A DNA stretch of 64,000 bases from contig CAJJDN010000032.1 in NCBI GenBank assembly GCA_905182985.1, forward strand, positions 211,944-275,943. Reading direction: 5' to 3'. Position numbers and translations under genes: made by a program. This stretch comes from Paramecium sonneborni (taxonomy: Eukaryota > Ciliophora > Oligohymenophorea > Peniculida > Parameciidae). This document shows positions 11,509-27,804 of the stretch, in pieces; the first letter of the stretch is position 1, and each line of letters begins with the position of its first letter. The notes below the pieces were generated by a model. That model had not been told where the DNA came from. It saw nothing but the letters and a program-made list of their open reading frames with translations, and did not search any database.

Positions 11509-12151
11509 TCAAAATCTTGTTTTAGTTTTAGGTTCCACTTTATCAAATTCTTTTAACTTGAATAGTGGTTATTGTGTTTTATTTAATGATTTTATTAAGC
11601 TTTATTAAGCCAATTTACTTGCTTTAGTATGTTTTGTAGCAGTTGATGGCCTTTTATTTTATTATTATTTATATTTTGAGATAGCATCATATTTCTTATC
11701 CATTAATTGTTCTGCTTCATTCATATAACTACCACTTAAAACATTTTTCATAGGAGATTAAGGTAAATATGGTTTGCCATATCTAAAATTTTCATCTGGT
11801 AAATTCATTTCAATTTAACTACAACCTCTTCTTCTAAAAACCTTTGCATCGTTACTTTTTCTGAAAAGATAAAATTGCTTCTAATCATGTAATTTACTTG
11901 AAATACACATTTTATTCAATTTCATAAAATCTCTATCTTAAGGACTTACTTCACTATTATTATGATAGTACCAAGTTGAAGTTACTAATATGAAAGAAAT
12001 TAATTTTACCTTATTATGCTCCTTCATTATCATGAACAATTGCTTTGCCAAAATAAATATCATTTGGAATTGTATAAATTGATTATTTCGCAGCTCCAAC
12101 TTAATCTTTTAATAATAAAGAATTAGCTTTATTTTTATTCCAAGGTTTCAT
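11509..12151 (-). CDS. CFAP77-like ciliary microtubule protein (tentative)
   Basis: Predicted 205 aa with one 25-nt intron (11985-12009). The order of motifs is typical of small axonemal microtubule-inner proteins: YTIPNDIYFGKAIVHDNEGA near the N-terminus, a W-x2-H...RDFMKLNKMCISSKL block, and FRYGKPYLPQSPMKNVLSGS followed by EAEQLMDKKYD. The pair 'FGxAxxxDxEGA' plus 'YGKPxxPxxPMKxVL' is what suggests the CFAP77 (DUF4483) family, whose members sit on or inside doublet microtubules. The C-terminus is basic and Lys/Ser-rich. Family assignment is by motif memory only; that this is a cilium protein is likely, the exact name is not certain. Confidence 0.65.
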
Positions 12152-12241
12152 TTTATTATTAATTATAAATAAATATTGTATATTATCATGATAACTATCT
12201 ATATAACAAAATAACATAAACAATCATTAATAAGATTATGA

Positions 12242-13223
12242 TCAATAGGATTTCTATTCACGAAGTTCTTCAATTCCTTAACTAATATTAAACGAAGACC
12301 CATTTACTTGTTAGGAAAATTGACTTACCCTTTCTGCTTAATCTTATCTAATTGGTTTGCCTTCTAATTTAATTCTAGTTATAAAATAAAGTAAGGGTTC
12401 ACTTTCAGCAAATTCTTTTACACTAAATATTTCATTTAAATATTTTTATAATTATTCTAATCTCTCTTTGATTTATTAAGGATTATCAATTGTTTATCCT
12501 ATTAATCTTCTTTTTGGAAAATGAGGAAGCCTATTTTTAAATTATTATTTCTCTAATAGTTAATGAAAATCTCGAAGATTACTATACCTAGTCTAAAATT
12601 AATATTTCGTTGTTTTTTTAGTGTCTATTAAAGTTATGAAATATTGAACGAAGTCGTTTTAAATTGCAAATTCATTTATTGTAAAATGAAATCTCTAATA
12701 ATACACTGAATTTTTGTTCCCTTTCTATTTACTTTTCTTTGTTGATTGAAATAGATCTTGTCTTTGAAGAAATGATTTTTTCAGTTCATCCATTTACAAC
12801 CAACATAAATCTTTTGAATATTAAGAATCAAATTAATCTAATCGACATGTTTCATCTGGTAATTGTACTTTTGGTAAATATTCTTTTACAAATTAAAACG
12901 ACTATAAAGCTGGAATATTAAAAACAGTTTCTAAATACTACTGTAATTCTTAAGCCTATAATTTACAAATGAATTACTCTAGATTTTATGTCACTTTGAG
13001 AGTTTTTTGTACTTCCAAACATCTTCTTTTTTGGAAATTTTGGAAGTGTTAATTTTAACTTAAATTCATTGTTTTTTTAATAGAGTTGCTCTTTCAATAC
13101 TTTTAGATCCGAATATCTCTTATAAAGTATTTTGTGAAAATTTGAACCATCAACTCGAATAGTATAATAAATCACATCATTTCTATTTTCGTATGAATTT
13201 ATTGTCACTACATATCTGATCAT
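12242..13223 (-). CDS. Tandem PX-domain phosphoinositide-binding protein
   Basis: Predicted 319 aa, one 22-nt intron (12956-12977). Two PX domains follow one another. The first has KRYSDLKVLKEQLY, then LTLPKFPKKKMFG, then (after the intron) LQQYLETVFNIPAL. The second repeats the pattern: RYSNLRDFHQLLEKQQ, LPHFPKRRLIGQ, then ERLEQLQKYLNEIF. The R-Y-S-x-L, P-K-x-P-K-K/R and L-Q-x-Y-L signatures are the phosphoinositide-contacting Arg-Tyr, the PxxP loop and the alpha-2 helix. There is no BAR, SH3 or membrane segment. PX domains usually bind PI3P on endosomes, so an endosomal adaptor role is inferred. It ends QKSY just before TGA. Confidence 0.85.
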
Positions 13224-13509
13224 GATATCTTGATTTATTGATTAATTATAATAATTAACATTATGATGTTTTATAGTTTATAATTATACAAATATTATAA
13301 TTTATACTCTATATTTTATATATATACATAGATTATATTAATAGTACACTTTAAATGATATACATTAATTTAATAAAGATAATTAATGATAATAATAAAT
13401 TCTAAAATAAAATAAAATAAAATAAAATCAAATATTGATCTAGCTTAACAATTACTAAGCTTCTTGAAATGTTATATTTTAATTTACAAGTACTAATGAT
13501 TTATTCTAT

Positions 13510-14784
13510 TCACCAGATCTTAGAAATATATATAAATTATATAAATTGACCAATAACCTAACATTATTAATTTAAACATGATAGAAGTTCTGATTATAAA
13601 TTGATTATACATACTGGATTTAGTTACTTAAGTTAATCAGCAAGGAGATTAATGCTGAGTACTAATTAGGACATACAGAATTTCAAAAGATCGCTTTTAA
13701 CCATCTAAAAAATATTTGGCTACTTCTATTATTGTACTATGACTGTTATCTAATTGTATTCATTTTCTATGTCAACTCTATAATATACCTTAATCTTATT
13801 TTGTATAATAAAGTATGATTCCAGTAAGTGCATAAACTAATAATTCATTATCTTAAATTTCTTATCTTACTGATTTTATAAATTAGCAGATATTTAAAGT
13901 CTGTTCTTTAAATTAGAAAGGTTATTTTTCATAAACTTTTGTTTTTTAATGAAAAGATGAAGATATAAAGCTATTTTCTTTATCAATAATTAAAAGTTGT
14001 AATTTTTCTATGGTTATTCTTTTTTAAGGATCTATTGTCAACATATTTGATATAATAGATTGCATTTTAGAACTGACATCTTCTTTAAATTATATAGGAT
14101 TATTAAGATAACAAAGTAGAAGTTCTTTTTCATTTTATACTTTAAAAGGAGTGAAACCATGAAGTAATTAATAAAGTGTGATTCCCAAAGACCATATATC
14201 TGATTAATAGGTATGCTAATTGTTTGTTAGAGTTTCTGGAGACATGTACAAAGGACTTCCAAAATTAAATTGATAATTTTAATTTTCTTTCATAGCGAAC
14301 CCAAAATCAGCTAATTTGAAACAATTCTATGAAATAAAGATATTAGATGGTTTAATATCATTATGTATTATTTCTAAATAAGGTGTGTCTATTACTTTAT
14401 TTCTTTAAAATCAATAAGGCATTACACATTTAATTCAAAAAATTCAATGCTTATACTTCATTAAACAGTTTATTTTTATTCATTTGATCTATGAAGTAGT
14501 ATTTAAACAATACCTTCCAAACTTCCATATTAACATAATTCAGTTATAATAAAGGTAATAGAAGTGTTCTTTATAATATCAATCAATTTTATAATGTTTT
14601 AGCAATTCAAAGTTTGTAAGATTTCAATTTCTGTTGCAAGTAATTTCATTTAAGGTTCACTCATCTATTTATGATTAATCACCTTAATGGCATAAAATTA
14701 ATTATTTTCTGTATATTATGCTCTATAAACCTTACATGAATAGCCTTAACCAATAGGTTCACATATTTTGTATTTTCCAATCAT
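13510..14784 (-). CDS. ULK/ATG1-like Ser/Thr protein kinase
   Basis: Predicted 401 aa, three introns (14489-14513, 14374-14395, 13767-13788). Kinase subdomains are in order: glycine loop IGQGYSCKVYRA, VAIK-type FYAIKVI, helix-C TEIEILQTL, catalytic loop IIHNDIKPSNIF, DFG as LADFGFAM, activation-segment end GSPLYMSPETL, then SDIWSLGITLYQLL. The opening 'MIGKYKICEPIGQG' and the EIEILQ...NIIKLID pattern fit the ULK/ATG1 group, which initiates autophagy or, for ULK4/FUSED relatives, ciliary functions. The catalytic HRD is HND; the Lys and Asp remain, so it is probably active. The ~150-residue C-terminal tail is helical and could be MIT-like. Group assignment is moderate, kinase fold certain. Confidence 0.85.
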
Positions 14785-14969
14785 AAATTTACTAAAATTT
14801 AAGTTAAATAGAATGTCATAATTACATAAAATTTGATAATACAAGTTAAGTATATTAACTAAGAGAACTAATTAATGTATAATTTGAGAGATGCCAAAAA
14901 ATTATAAGAATTTCAAATACTCAAATATTTATATCTTAAATTGAAATTAAAAATAGAATATATAAATAC

Positions 14970-16387
14970 TCAATGTTCAACAATTTGATCCTCTATTAAA
15001 TTAAGACTCAATCTATCAGAATGAGAATGTTAATTAGATGGTGAATTATCTATAATAATAAGACCTCTAGTATTAATTTCATGATCACTAATTCTTAGTT
15101 GTGTAAGAGGTATCTTAGGTAAATCACCTTAATGAGAATTAGAATTATCTATTTCATTTTTATGAGTCAATTAACTCAAACATAAATATTTCTATATATC
15201 TATCTCTCCTAATTCTTAACGACATACAGGACATGTTGTATTCTTTTTTGTCCAATCTCTTAAACAATTTGTATGAAAGAAATGTTTGCAAGGAGTCTCT
15301 CTTGTTTAATCTCTTCTTAAAAATTAGACTAAACATATACAACATGTTTCAGTAAGTTAATATTTTGGTACTTATTTTATAGGCATATATTTATCTAAAA
15401 CTTCTAATGGAATTTTAGGTTATTCTTCATATACTTTAGCTTATTTTCTAATTTGACATATTATAAATATTGAAATTAATATTCCTAATATAAACACACC
15501 AATAATTGTAAGTATAGCCCATAAAGGAAATGAACCTTCTTCATCTTCAGATTATTAATGTATTGTTAATGTAATTGATGCCTCATCATCAAGATTATAT
15601 ACTCCAACTGCAAAAATATAAGATTAAATTTCTGATTATCTTTTCAATTTAATTTATTCACTATCACCATTCTAATTCAATAAAAATAAATGAGATTAAA
15701 ATGATGGTAAAATTGTTTTACTTGCCTTATCTATTGGTAATAAAGCTACTACAAATGATACTCCATCACTTTCAGCTTCAATCTATATTAATTTATTTTA
15801 TTATACTTTATAATCATAGTTATCTAATGTATAATAAACATAGTTCCAAGAATGTCTAGGCACTATCAATGTAGTTGAAGTTTCTGTTTCAATTTCTTCC
15901 ATATCTTATTAACAATCCTATCCATATGTTGGAAAAAAGCATACCAACTTTTCAGGAGGCTTTTAATATATTTTGAGAATTTAATACTGAATCAAAAATT
16001 GTGATTGAAAATTATATTACTTTGCTCAAATTAGATTCTGGTATGAAAGTTAACTTTCTATTAGAAACTCCTATTTGAATCTCATCACACTAAACATATA
16101 TTTATTAGACTTTTGATTTTGTAGCATATCCTTATTCATCATTAAGGGTTTAAGTAACTCCATTTAATGTTGAATTAACTTCTAAATAAGGAAGACATTA
16201 TTGATCATCTGGGAATTAATATATAATCAACTAACACAATTTACTCTTATTTAATTACTTCTATCAAGTGCTACTTTGATGAGTCTAATTTGTAACTAAA
16301 CTACATATATGCAGTTTCTAATGTTTTTTGGTAAATTTAAGTTGCACTATAAACACTCAAAAAGAAGAATTATATTTGTAAAAACAT
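14970..16387 (-). CDS. Membrane-anchored RING-H2 E3 ubiquitin ligase
   Basis: Type I layout: an N-terminal signal peptide (MFLQIQFFFLSVYSA), a ~270-residue lumenal/extracellular part, one membrane span (LWAILTIIGVFILGILISIF) and a cytosolic RING-H2: CCICLVQF, then PCKHFFHTNC, then CPVC, i.e. C-x2-C ... C-x-H-x3-H-x2-C ... C-x2-C. It resembles PA-TM-RING/GRAIL-type E3s, although a PA domain is not evident. An intron of 34 nt (15987-16020, ends CAG) is well supported because it joins two readable frames. Exon 1 is one base too long: either one base of the GGG at 16211-16213 is surplus, or two unusual introns occur there. The C-terminal ~70 residues are Ser/His-rich. Confidence 0.8.
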
Positions 16388-16940
16388 AAATTTTAAATTG
16401 ATATTCACTGATTACCAACAAATATATTTTAATTCAATATCCTTTCTATTCTTATTTAAACTACTCATGTGTTTATTTCTATTTTTCACTTCGTTTTTCT
16501 TATTTTTATTACTATCTTAATAGATAGTTTTGAAGAGATGATCTATTTATATTGTACAATATTATTTATATAAATATTCACTAATTAATTATTATCAATT
16601 AACTACATTCAATCTAATATAATTACTTTTTAATTAATATGGTTGTCTAGTTAATAATATTTGATTTCATATAATTGTTAATAACTAACAAAATAACAAA
16701 AATTCTTCAAAATAATAAAATTGCCAATTATTAACAGTTTAATTAATGAAAAAGATCTTTCAATAAACAGCTTATTGCTTAATTGTGATATCTTTAATTA
16801 AATTATTTGATCCTTATATAATATATTGCTTACATACTTCTTATTTCTAGTTTTGTATTTGTTGATCTGATACTTATGATGAGAATATAAGAATTTCTAA
16901 AGAAGTATTAATTTTTGATAAAAATTATTAAATAATAAAC
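16388..16940. other. Intergenic, no gene seen
   Basis: About 550 bases of A/T-rich DNA between two minus-strand genes, holding the promoter of the RING gene and the 3' flank of the peptidase gene. No recognisable element. Confidence 0.5.
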
Positions 16941-17660
16941 TCAAGCATTATAAAATTATTTAAGTTCTTCCATTCTATTTGGAAAATTGACATAATCAAA
17001 TTTACACCCTGGATGCAATTTATTTAATATTTCTTCAAAATTTCCAAAATCATCTATCAATCCTAATTATTTTGCTTATTCTCCATTATAAACCTCAGCT
17101 TTAAATACATTTTAATCAACAATATTTTTTCTATAAGATGTAACATGATCAATAAACATTTAATGAGTGTATTCCAACTTATCTATCCATTAAGAAGCAC
17201 CTTCTTAATTAAAATCAGAAAATGCACTATTGACAACTTCATGGAGATAATCATTGGAAGCTAAAAATTTTGCTTCGATTCCTAAATTTTGTAAAGCTTT
17301 TTTAATTCCATGCCATTAACTAATCACACCAATACTACCAATTAATGAACTTTAATCAGCAAAAACTTTATCTCCTATGCAAAGCACAAAATAGCCTCCT
17401 GATGCAGCTACATCTTCAGCAAATGTATATAGAGGTATCTTATGCTTTTATTTGAATAAATTTAATTTTTGACAAATAATATCACTTTAGACAGGTAAAC
17501 CTCCTGGAGAGTTTATCAAAACAGCTAAAGCAGATATATTTTTAGATGTGATTTTATCCAATTAATCTTATATTTTATCTGCAGATATCTATTTAATGAC
17601 ACCACTCAAACGAATGATAGGAATTCTTGGTTTAGTAAATAATTTAAATAGAGTTTGCAT
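16941..17660 (-). CDS. S49-family (SppA/SohB-like) serine peptidase
   Basis: Intron-free, 239 aa. S49 hallmarks appear in order: IIRLSGVIKQISAD, LAVLINSPGGLPVQSDIIC, YTFAEDVAASGGYFVLCIGD with the nucleophile Ser of ASGGY, SSLIGSIGVISQW, then HVTSYRKNIV where a Lys is placed as expected for the Ser-Lys dyad, and VYNGEQAKQLGLIDDFG. It is half the size of E. coli SppA, matching the single-domain archaeal/Bacillus and SohB-type enzymes that degrade cleaved signal peptides or membrane fragments. The N-terminus (MQTLFKLFTKPR) is short, basic and hydrophobic and could be a mitochondrial presequence. Family firm; location inferred. Confidence 0.88.
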
Positions 17661-17711
17661 TCTGATTAGGATTTATAATATATTATATATATATTAAAAT
17701 AATAAATTTGA

Positions 17712-18440
17712 TCATTTCATCCATGGTTTACTTGAATTAGCAATGTTAGAGAATCCAGGGAGATCATTAAGATAATTAATTGTTGGAACAGGGTTAGTTT
17801 ATTATTACAATTAAGTTTATTATTCTTGATTTTATTGATTATCTTCAACATGATTCCAGAAATCATTTTATTATATTGGTAATTAAGATGAATCAGCCTA
17901 TATATCTAATTGTTATTAAGATTCTGGTTCTTGAACATCTGATTACTTTAAAGCAACTTCACTTTATTGTTTTTCTCTGATTTTTCTTTTCATATGTGTC
18001 AACAACGCACCAATCAATAAAATTACTGTATATTTAAATTAAGATTACCAACTAATAAAAGCAATCTTATAGCGATTATCCATTACTTACCAATGTTAGT
18101 ACTTGTATTTACAACTGATTTACCTATCTATACCATAGTTAGTTCTCCTTTTAGAAATTGTTTGATTCGAAGCAAAGTTAAGAGTTTATTAATTGAAGTG
18201 ACAGCTCCAGATTTTATGAACTCTAACAATTTTTTAGTTTTCTCCATCAACATTGAACCAAATATACACAATTAAATAGTTGAAAATGAAATTCCCATCA
18301 ATGATTATATTCCCTTTTAAATGATTGATTATACAATTTACTTAAACTACACTTTAATAATCATTTCTAAGTCCTGATTGTTGAGTTTGTTATCCTCTAT
18401 TATTGGTCATCATTCGAGGATTCATATAATTATTATACAT
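17712..18440 (-). CDS. Small single-span membrane protein (PEX13-like only by layout)
   Basis: Predicted 225 aa with two introns (18314-18341, ends AAG; 18026-18048, ends CAG); both joins keep frame. N-terminus MYNNYMNPRMMTNNRGQQ is Asn/Met/Gln-rich. A middle region of helices (VVQGIQSLMGISFSTIQL, KTKKLLEFIKSGAVTSINKL) leads to a strong membrane span WIIAIRLLLLVVILLIGALL, followed by a basic stop-transfer stretch and an acidic, Gln-rich tail (DFWNHVEDNQQNQEQQ) ending PWMK. The Asn/Tyr-rich start, helical middle and single span recall the peroxin PEX13, but there is no SH3 domain and the likeness is weak. Its start is 22 nt from the stop of the transporter gene. Confidence 0.6.
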
Positions 18441-18462
18441 AATAATTTTATTATATTTGTAA

Positions 18463-19687
18463 TCAACTATTTTATTTCACTAAATCATCTATTGAAAAGT
18501 ACAAACCAAGTACACCTGCACCAACACCCATTATCATTACAAGTGAAGCTTCAATCCATTCAAAAACTCTTAAATTATCACGAAAATACAACAAATACAA
18601 AGTTATTGGATAAATGAATTATAAAAATGTTCCAAAAACCATTCCAATTAAATTAAGGAAAGTATTAAAACTTGGTATTACATATGCAATCACATATAAA
18701 ATGGATGTTACAATCATTCTCTCAACAATCCATATAATTTTTGTATCTCTTATTTTTAACCTATTTTCAATTATTGTAAATGCAGGGTATATTTAAACTG
18801 GGTATGTAAATAAAATTGATATGGCATATAAAAACTACAATGCAAATGCCCACAATTTATCATTAGGTAAGTTAAAAACAATAATTTATTACAATTTTGT
18901 ACCCAAAGCTATACAATTTATTATAATGAAAGCAATGTACATAAACAAGCATGTTAATGAACTGCTCAAAAATACAAATGGAAACTTTTTTTAATCTTTC
19001 ATCGAATATCTTACAGGAAGTGTTGTACAAATACCTTCATATGCAAACATAGCAACACCTATAAACTTAAACATTCCTGATGCATTAAATGCTACAACAT
19101 CTTAAACTGTTCCAAATTAAGAAATTGAAATTCCTGAAATAGTTACCAATACAAACACTGCAATTAGAAATCCAGCTGTACTTGTTTTATGAAAGAAATG
19201 TAAATCTCTTATTAATGACAATGGAATAATAATCAGTAATGAAATTATTATACTAACATAATTTGGAAGGCTGGAAAATGCCAATTAACACATTTGCTGA
19301 AAAAATATTATATACGCAATACAAGCAAATAACTATATTAACATTTGATATATATACTTACTAACCTGATAAAAAGATGTCCAAAATTGAAGCTGAGATT
19401 GGTCCCATAAATTCCTTCACAATTTTAGAGTAATAATGAATATCTGATTCTTCTGCCACTTTAATAAGCATTAAGCTTGTTCTAATTGTACCATATGATA
19501 GAATCAAAAGTAGTATACTAGCCAAAGCATAACCACATTCATTTGCTGAATAAGGTAAATCAAGTATTGCAATTCCTACCAAACTTTTTATAAAATTAAA
19601 AAAGGCTTGAGTGCTATTAGATTGTTATTCTTTAGAGTTATGTGAATCTTCAGGATTTTCTGGATTACTTGTAAAACTCTCTTCCAT
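18463..19687 (-). CDS. Amino-acid transporter, AVT/SLC38 (AAAP) family
   Basis: Predicted 399 aa with one intron (19333-19357). After an acidic cytosolic start (MEESFTSNPENPEDS) come about eleven hydrophobic spans. TM1 carries the AAAP signature FIKSLVGIAILDLPYSANEC; others include YALASILLLILSYGTI, YVSIIISLLIIIPLSLI, GFLIAVFVLVTISG, a GVAMFAYEGICTTLPV segment typical of TM6 (F-x-x-E-G-x-x-x-x-P), CLFMYIAFIIINCIAL, LQFLYAISILFTYPVQIYP (TM8), and a last pair ending VMIMGVGAGVLGLYFSID. Such carriers move neutral amino acids across vacuolar or plasma membranes. Divergently transcribed from PRP16 across only 70 bp. Confidence 0.88.
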
Positions 19688-19757
19688 ATTTTATATTTAT
19701 TTTTATTAATAATCTATACAATGAAATAATATAAAATTTTTAATTGAAATAGAAGAA
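19688..19757. promoter_or_regulatory. 70-bp bidirectional promoter region
   Basis: The start codons of the amino-acid transporter (minus, 19687) and PRP16 (plus, 19758) are 70 bases apart, so both promoters and both 5' untranslated regions must fit here. The stretch is nearly pure A/T; no defined motif can be named. Confidence 0.6.
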
Positions 19758-24121
<4,364 letters not shown>

Positions 24122-24240
24122 TTATTTATAATGAGTTCTATATATATATATATAAATATATTAGTTATAATCTTAATTATTAACATTATTTAATTATAAT
24201 CCATAATCATAATTTTTTAATATTTTATTATTTAATCATT

Positions 24241-24780
24241 ATGCAAGACAATCTAAATCAAACTGCTTCATTTTTCCGTCATCCTAAACTCAAAATCCCA
24301 AAACTCAAATGCACTTATGAACTTATTTGCTCTCCTGATCTCGAAATACCTACTTTTAGTAGAAAAGATGACTCATTCCAAAATCAATCATTATTCAAAC
24401 AATGTCAAAGGAGAAATAGCCAAACTAATATCTCTAACAATCAACTATAAAATATATTCCAATCCATACCACTAAAAAAAGCCAATTCAGACTCTAAAAA
24501 AAATCCCAAAGTTCCACCACTTAAGATACACTAAAAATCACTACTTTCCAAACTTTCAGACTAAAAATCAATCAGTTAACATTCAACTACATTGCTTAGA
24601 GGAAGAGGTAACATAAAAATACTCTAAAATCCTTTTATCACAGACTCTCGTCATTCTCAAAAATCCACTTGTACTCCTGAAAGCTAGCCTCCGCAACCAA
24701 GAGGAAAACCATTTTTATAAAGAAAAGCATAAATACAAATGGTTAATAGAGTATTCTCTTCTATGTCATAACATAAATGA
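24241..24780 (+). CDS. Small basic Ser/Lys/Gln-rich protein, unassigned
   Basis: One frame of 180 codons (179 aa), MQDNLNQTASFFRHPKLKIP ... ending NRVFSSMSQHK. It is basic and polar with repeated K-I-P-K-L-K, S-x-K and R-x-S patterns (KNPKVPPLKIHQKSLLSK, DSRHSQKSTCTPESQPPQ) and no membrane span, so it is probably disordered and a kinase substrate. Codon use is more C-rich (CTC, ATC, TCC) than in neighbours, unlike random AT-rich sequence, which supports real coding. Starts 119 nt after PRP16 stops. Function unknown. Confidence 0.6.
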
Positions 24781-25199
24781 ATTGAATTAAATTTATGTCT
24801 CTATATTTGTAGAATATTCATTTCCAATCCTATATATATCTAATTATCATACCTATTAAATCTTTTTATATTTTCTTTTTATTTATAATTCAGGACTTTC
24901 CAAAAATCCTATTATAAACTTTTATGTTAACAAATTCTTTTCACTTCTCATAATACTAAAAATATCAACAATATTTATTACATATCACTATATATTACAA
25001 CGAATTTAAAAACTTATAAACTAAATATTAAAAATTTTTTAATCATGAACTAAAAAATTGATATTGTATTACAAAAATCTTAAATATATTATAGCATGTT
25101 TGAAGTAACTCTTCTTTAAAATTAGTTTAATTACTATAATTACGAAGATTAAACTAAAATAAATAAGATGATAATATTTATTATTTTATCTAACGAATT
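24781..25199. other. Intergenic, no gene seen
   Basis: About 420 bases of A/T-rich sequence between co-directional genes, presumably the terminator of the basic-protein gene and the NEK promoter. Nothing specific recognised. Confidence 0.5.
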
Positions 25200-27115
25200 A
25201 TGGATCATTTTGAGAGAATTCGAAAAATTGGTAAAGGTAATTTTGGGGATGTTCTTTTGGTATAAAGAAAAAGTGATGGAAAAGTAAATAATCTATATCT
25301 AATTAAAAGCAATTTGCCCTAAAAAGAGTGGATTTAAGTATGAGGGATAGTTTTGTGGTTGACCCACTTAATGAAGTTAAGGTTCTCAAATAATTAGACC
25401 ATACAAACATTATAAAACACTATGATTCTTTTATCCACAACAATAAACTGTGTATTCTAATGGAATATGCAGAAAATGGTAAAATTTTGAAAAAATAGTC
25501 AAAGCTGATCTAAGTTTAAAAATAAAGGAGGCCAAATAAAATAATCAATTCATTCAAGAATCTACAGTTCTGTATTTCATTTATGCATTATTATAGATTC
25601 TTGCCTGGTTAACCTAATTGGCAGTAGCACTCAATTATCTTCATTCTCAAAAGATACTTCATAGAGACATAAAAGTATAAAATATATTCTTATGTAATGA
25701 TGGAATTGTAATATAATTTCATATATTATAGGTGAAATTAGGTGATTTTGGTATCTCTAGAACTTTAGAAAACACTTCTGAATTAGCATAAACTTCAATA
25801 GGTATTTAATTTAAGAAAACTAATAAATTAGGTACTCCATTCTATCTCTCTCCTGAATTATGTCAGAACTAATCTTATAATCATAAGATTGATATATGGA
25901 TGTTAGGATGTGCCATTTATGAATTATGTACATTATAAAAACCATTCACTGCTGAATCAATAAATGTAATTTACTATTATATTAAATAAAGGCTTTAGCC
26001 ACTAAAATTATTAATGATTAACATACAAAAATCTCAGATCACTACACAGAATTTCTGTCTAATCTCGTTGATGAAATGTTACAGAAACAACCAGAAAAAA
26101 GACCAGAAATTTCAAAAATACTGTCTTTACCTTAAATTCAAACTGAAATCCAAAAACTATCCAAAATTTATCAATCAAATAAAATTACACTATAAAATAG
26201 TGGATTTTCATCCAGTAAAAAGAGTAACAGAATGCAACAGAATTCTATACACTTTTTAGTTGAAAAATCAAAATAATAACAAGGTTAATCGCCTATTTGT
26301 TCTAGAAGAAGTTAATCTAAACTTAACACTCCTTATTAAGGTTACAAAATTGATAATATTATTGATTAAAATAGTCCTCATTTTAAATTAAATGGAAAAT
26401 AATTAGCTTCGAATTTACATACTCTACCAGATTATATAGATGATTAACAAAAAACATAAACCCCCATTTCTACTCAAAGAACTGAATCAAATGAAATTAA
26501 TTAGAAACATTTAAAATATTAAAAATCCATTTCTATTAATACTTAAATTGATGATAATAATAATAAAAGAAATTAAGAAGTTGAAAGCTAACCTACTCTT
26601 TTAAAAAACTAAAAATCATTCATGTTCGTAGATATATTTTTTAATCCAAATACTCCAACATCTCCTAATAGATCCTTATTATTAACAGATTTCCTAAAAA
26701 GAAAATTAGGAAATGAAAAATTTTATTAAATGAAAATAGTATTTCATTTTATAATCTTTTAGTTACTTGAACAAAATAATGATCCAATTAAATTACTAGA
26801 TTAAGAAAAAGGATTAGTTTAAGATATTATTGGAGAATAAAATATGGATTGTGTTAGAGTATTCCTTTTATTCATCATTAGATATTCAAACTTTTAATTA
26901 GTTGTTCCATTACTCCTTAAGCAAGTCATGGTAGAGCTAAAAGTGCATAAGTTTTCACTCAAGAAAAACAAGAAACATTAATAGATATCATTAAAGAATC
27001 TGACTTTTAACCTTCAAAATCGATTGGATCTAATCCTGGATTAGAAATTTCATTCAAAAATCTCTAAAATTTTACTGAAGAGGAATAATAAGGGCAACAA
27101 TAATTAAAGGAATGA
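25200..27115 (+). CDS. NEK (NIMA-related) protein kinase
   Basis: Predicted 578 aa, at least seven introns (25284-25309, 25479-25504, 25708-25731, 25802-25831, 25966-25991, 26739-26762, 26859-26881; three end AAG). An eighth in-frame 30-nt intron ending near 25593 is likely, as it restores the usual ILAWLTQLAVALNYLH spacing. Subdomains: FERIRKIGKGNFGDVLLV, QFALKRVDLS, EVKVLKQLDHTNIIKHYDSF, MEYAENADLSLKIKEAK (the NEK-type 'YAxxGDL'), ILHRDIKVQNIFL, VKLGDFGISRTLE, GTPFYLSPELC, IDIWMLGCAIYEL. The ~300-residue tail is Ser/Asn/Gln-rich. NEKs regulate cilia and basal bodies and are expanded in ciliates. All exon phases agree. Confidence 0.9.
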
Positions 27116-27804
27116 GTTTAAAACTATCTAAAAAATTTCTTTTATTTTTACAATTTATTTTATTTTAAATAATAAATATTTCATGTTTCAATGCAATCTA
27201 TTTCTAATAGATATGATACAATCCCTTTTTTATTTTCAAACTAAAACAAAATTTATTTATAAAGGTGTATTGAAAATTAAATTTTATTCTTATTTGTTTT
27301 TTTTCGATTTCTCAAAAAAAACTGTTATTTAAATCCTTTCCCCTTTTTAAGTTAGTTATTATAGGTAAAGTATGCTTCCTATTAAATCTTTCATTCATTT
27401 ATCATTTCATCATTGTCTTTTTATTTTTAAATAAAACTTATTAGTCTTATTAAAAATAAAATATAGGTTGATTTATTTTTTATTTACATTCTAAATATTT
27501 AAAAAAGTTGATTTGTATATTAAATTATTTCTATATATTTTTGCATCAATTACTAATTATTAATATTTAAAACAATAAATTTTGCTAATAAGAAACTATC
27601 ATAAATTTTAGAGATTATCTTATACAATAACTTTTCTGTTTTATATTATTAAATAAGGAATAATTCTATATTTTTTTAACAATAGAAATGTATATTCAGA
27701 ATTATTTAATTTAATCATTAGAGAAGTTGTTAATTTATTTCAAAAAATGCAAATTAATTTATATTACGTAATCAAATCGTTATCCTACTTATCGATATTC
27801 AATC
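27116..27804. other. Intergenic, no convincing gene
   Basis: About 690 bases. A plus-strand frame stays open across most of it, but the peptide is only F, Y, L, I, K and N, as expected from translating AT-rich non-coding DNA with one stop codon, so I do not call it. Confidence 0.5.
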
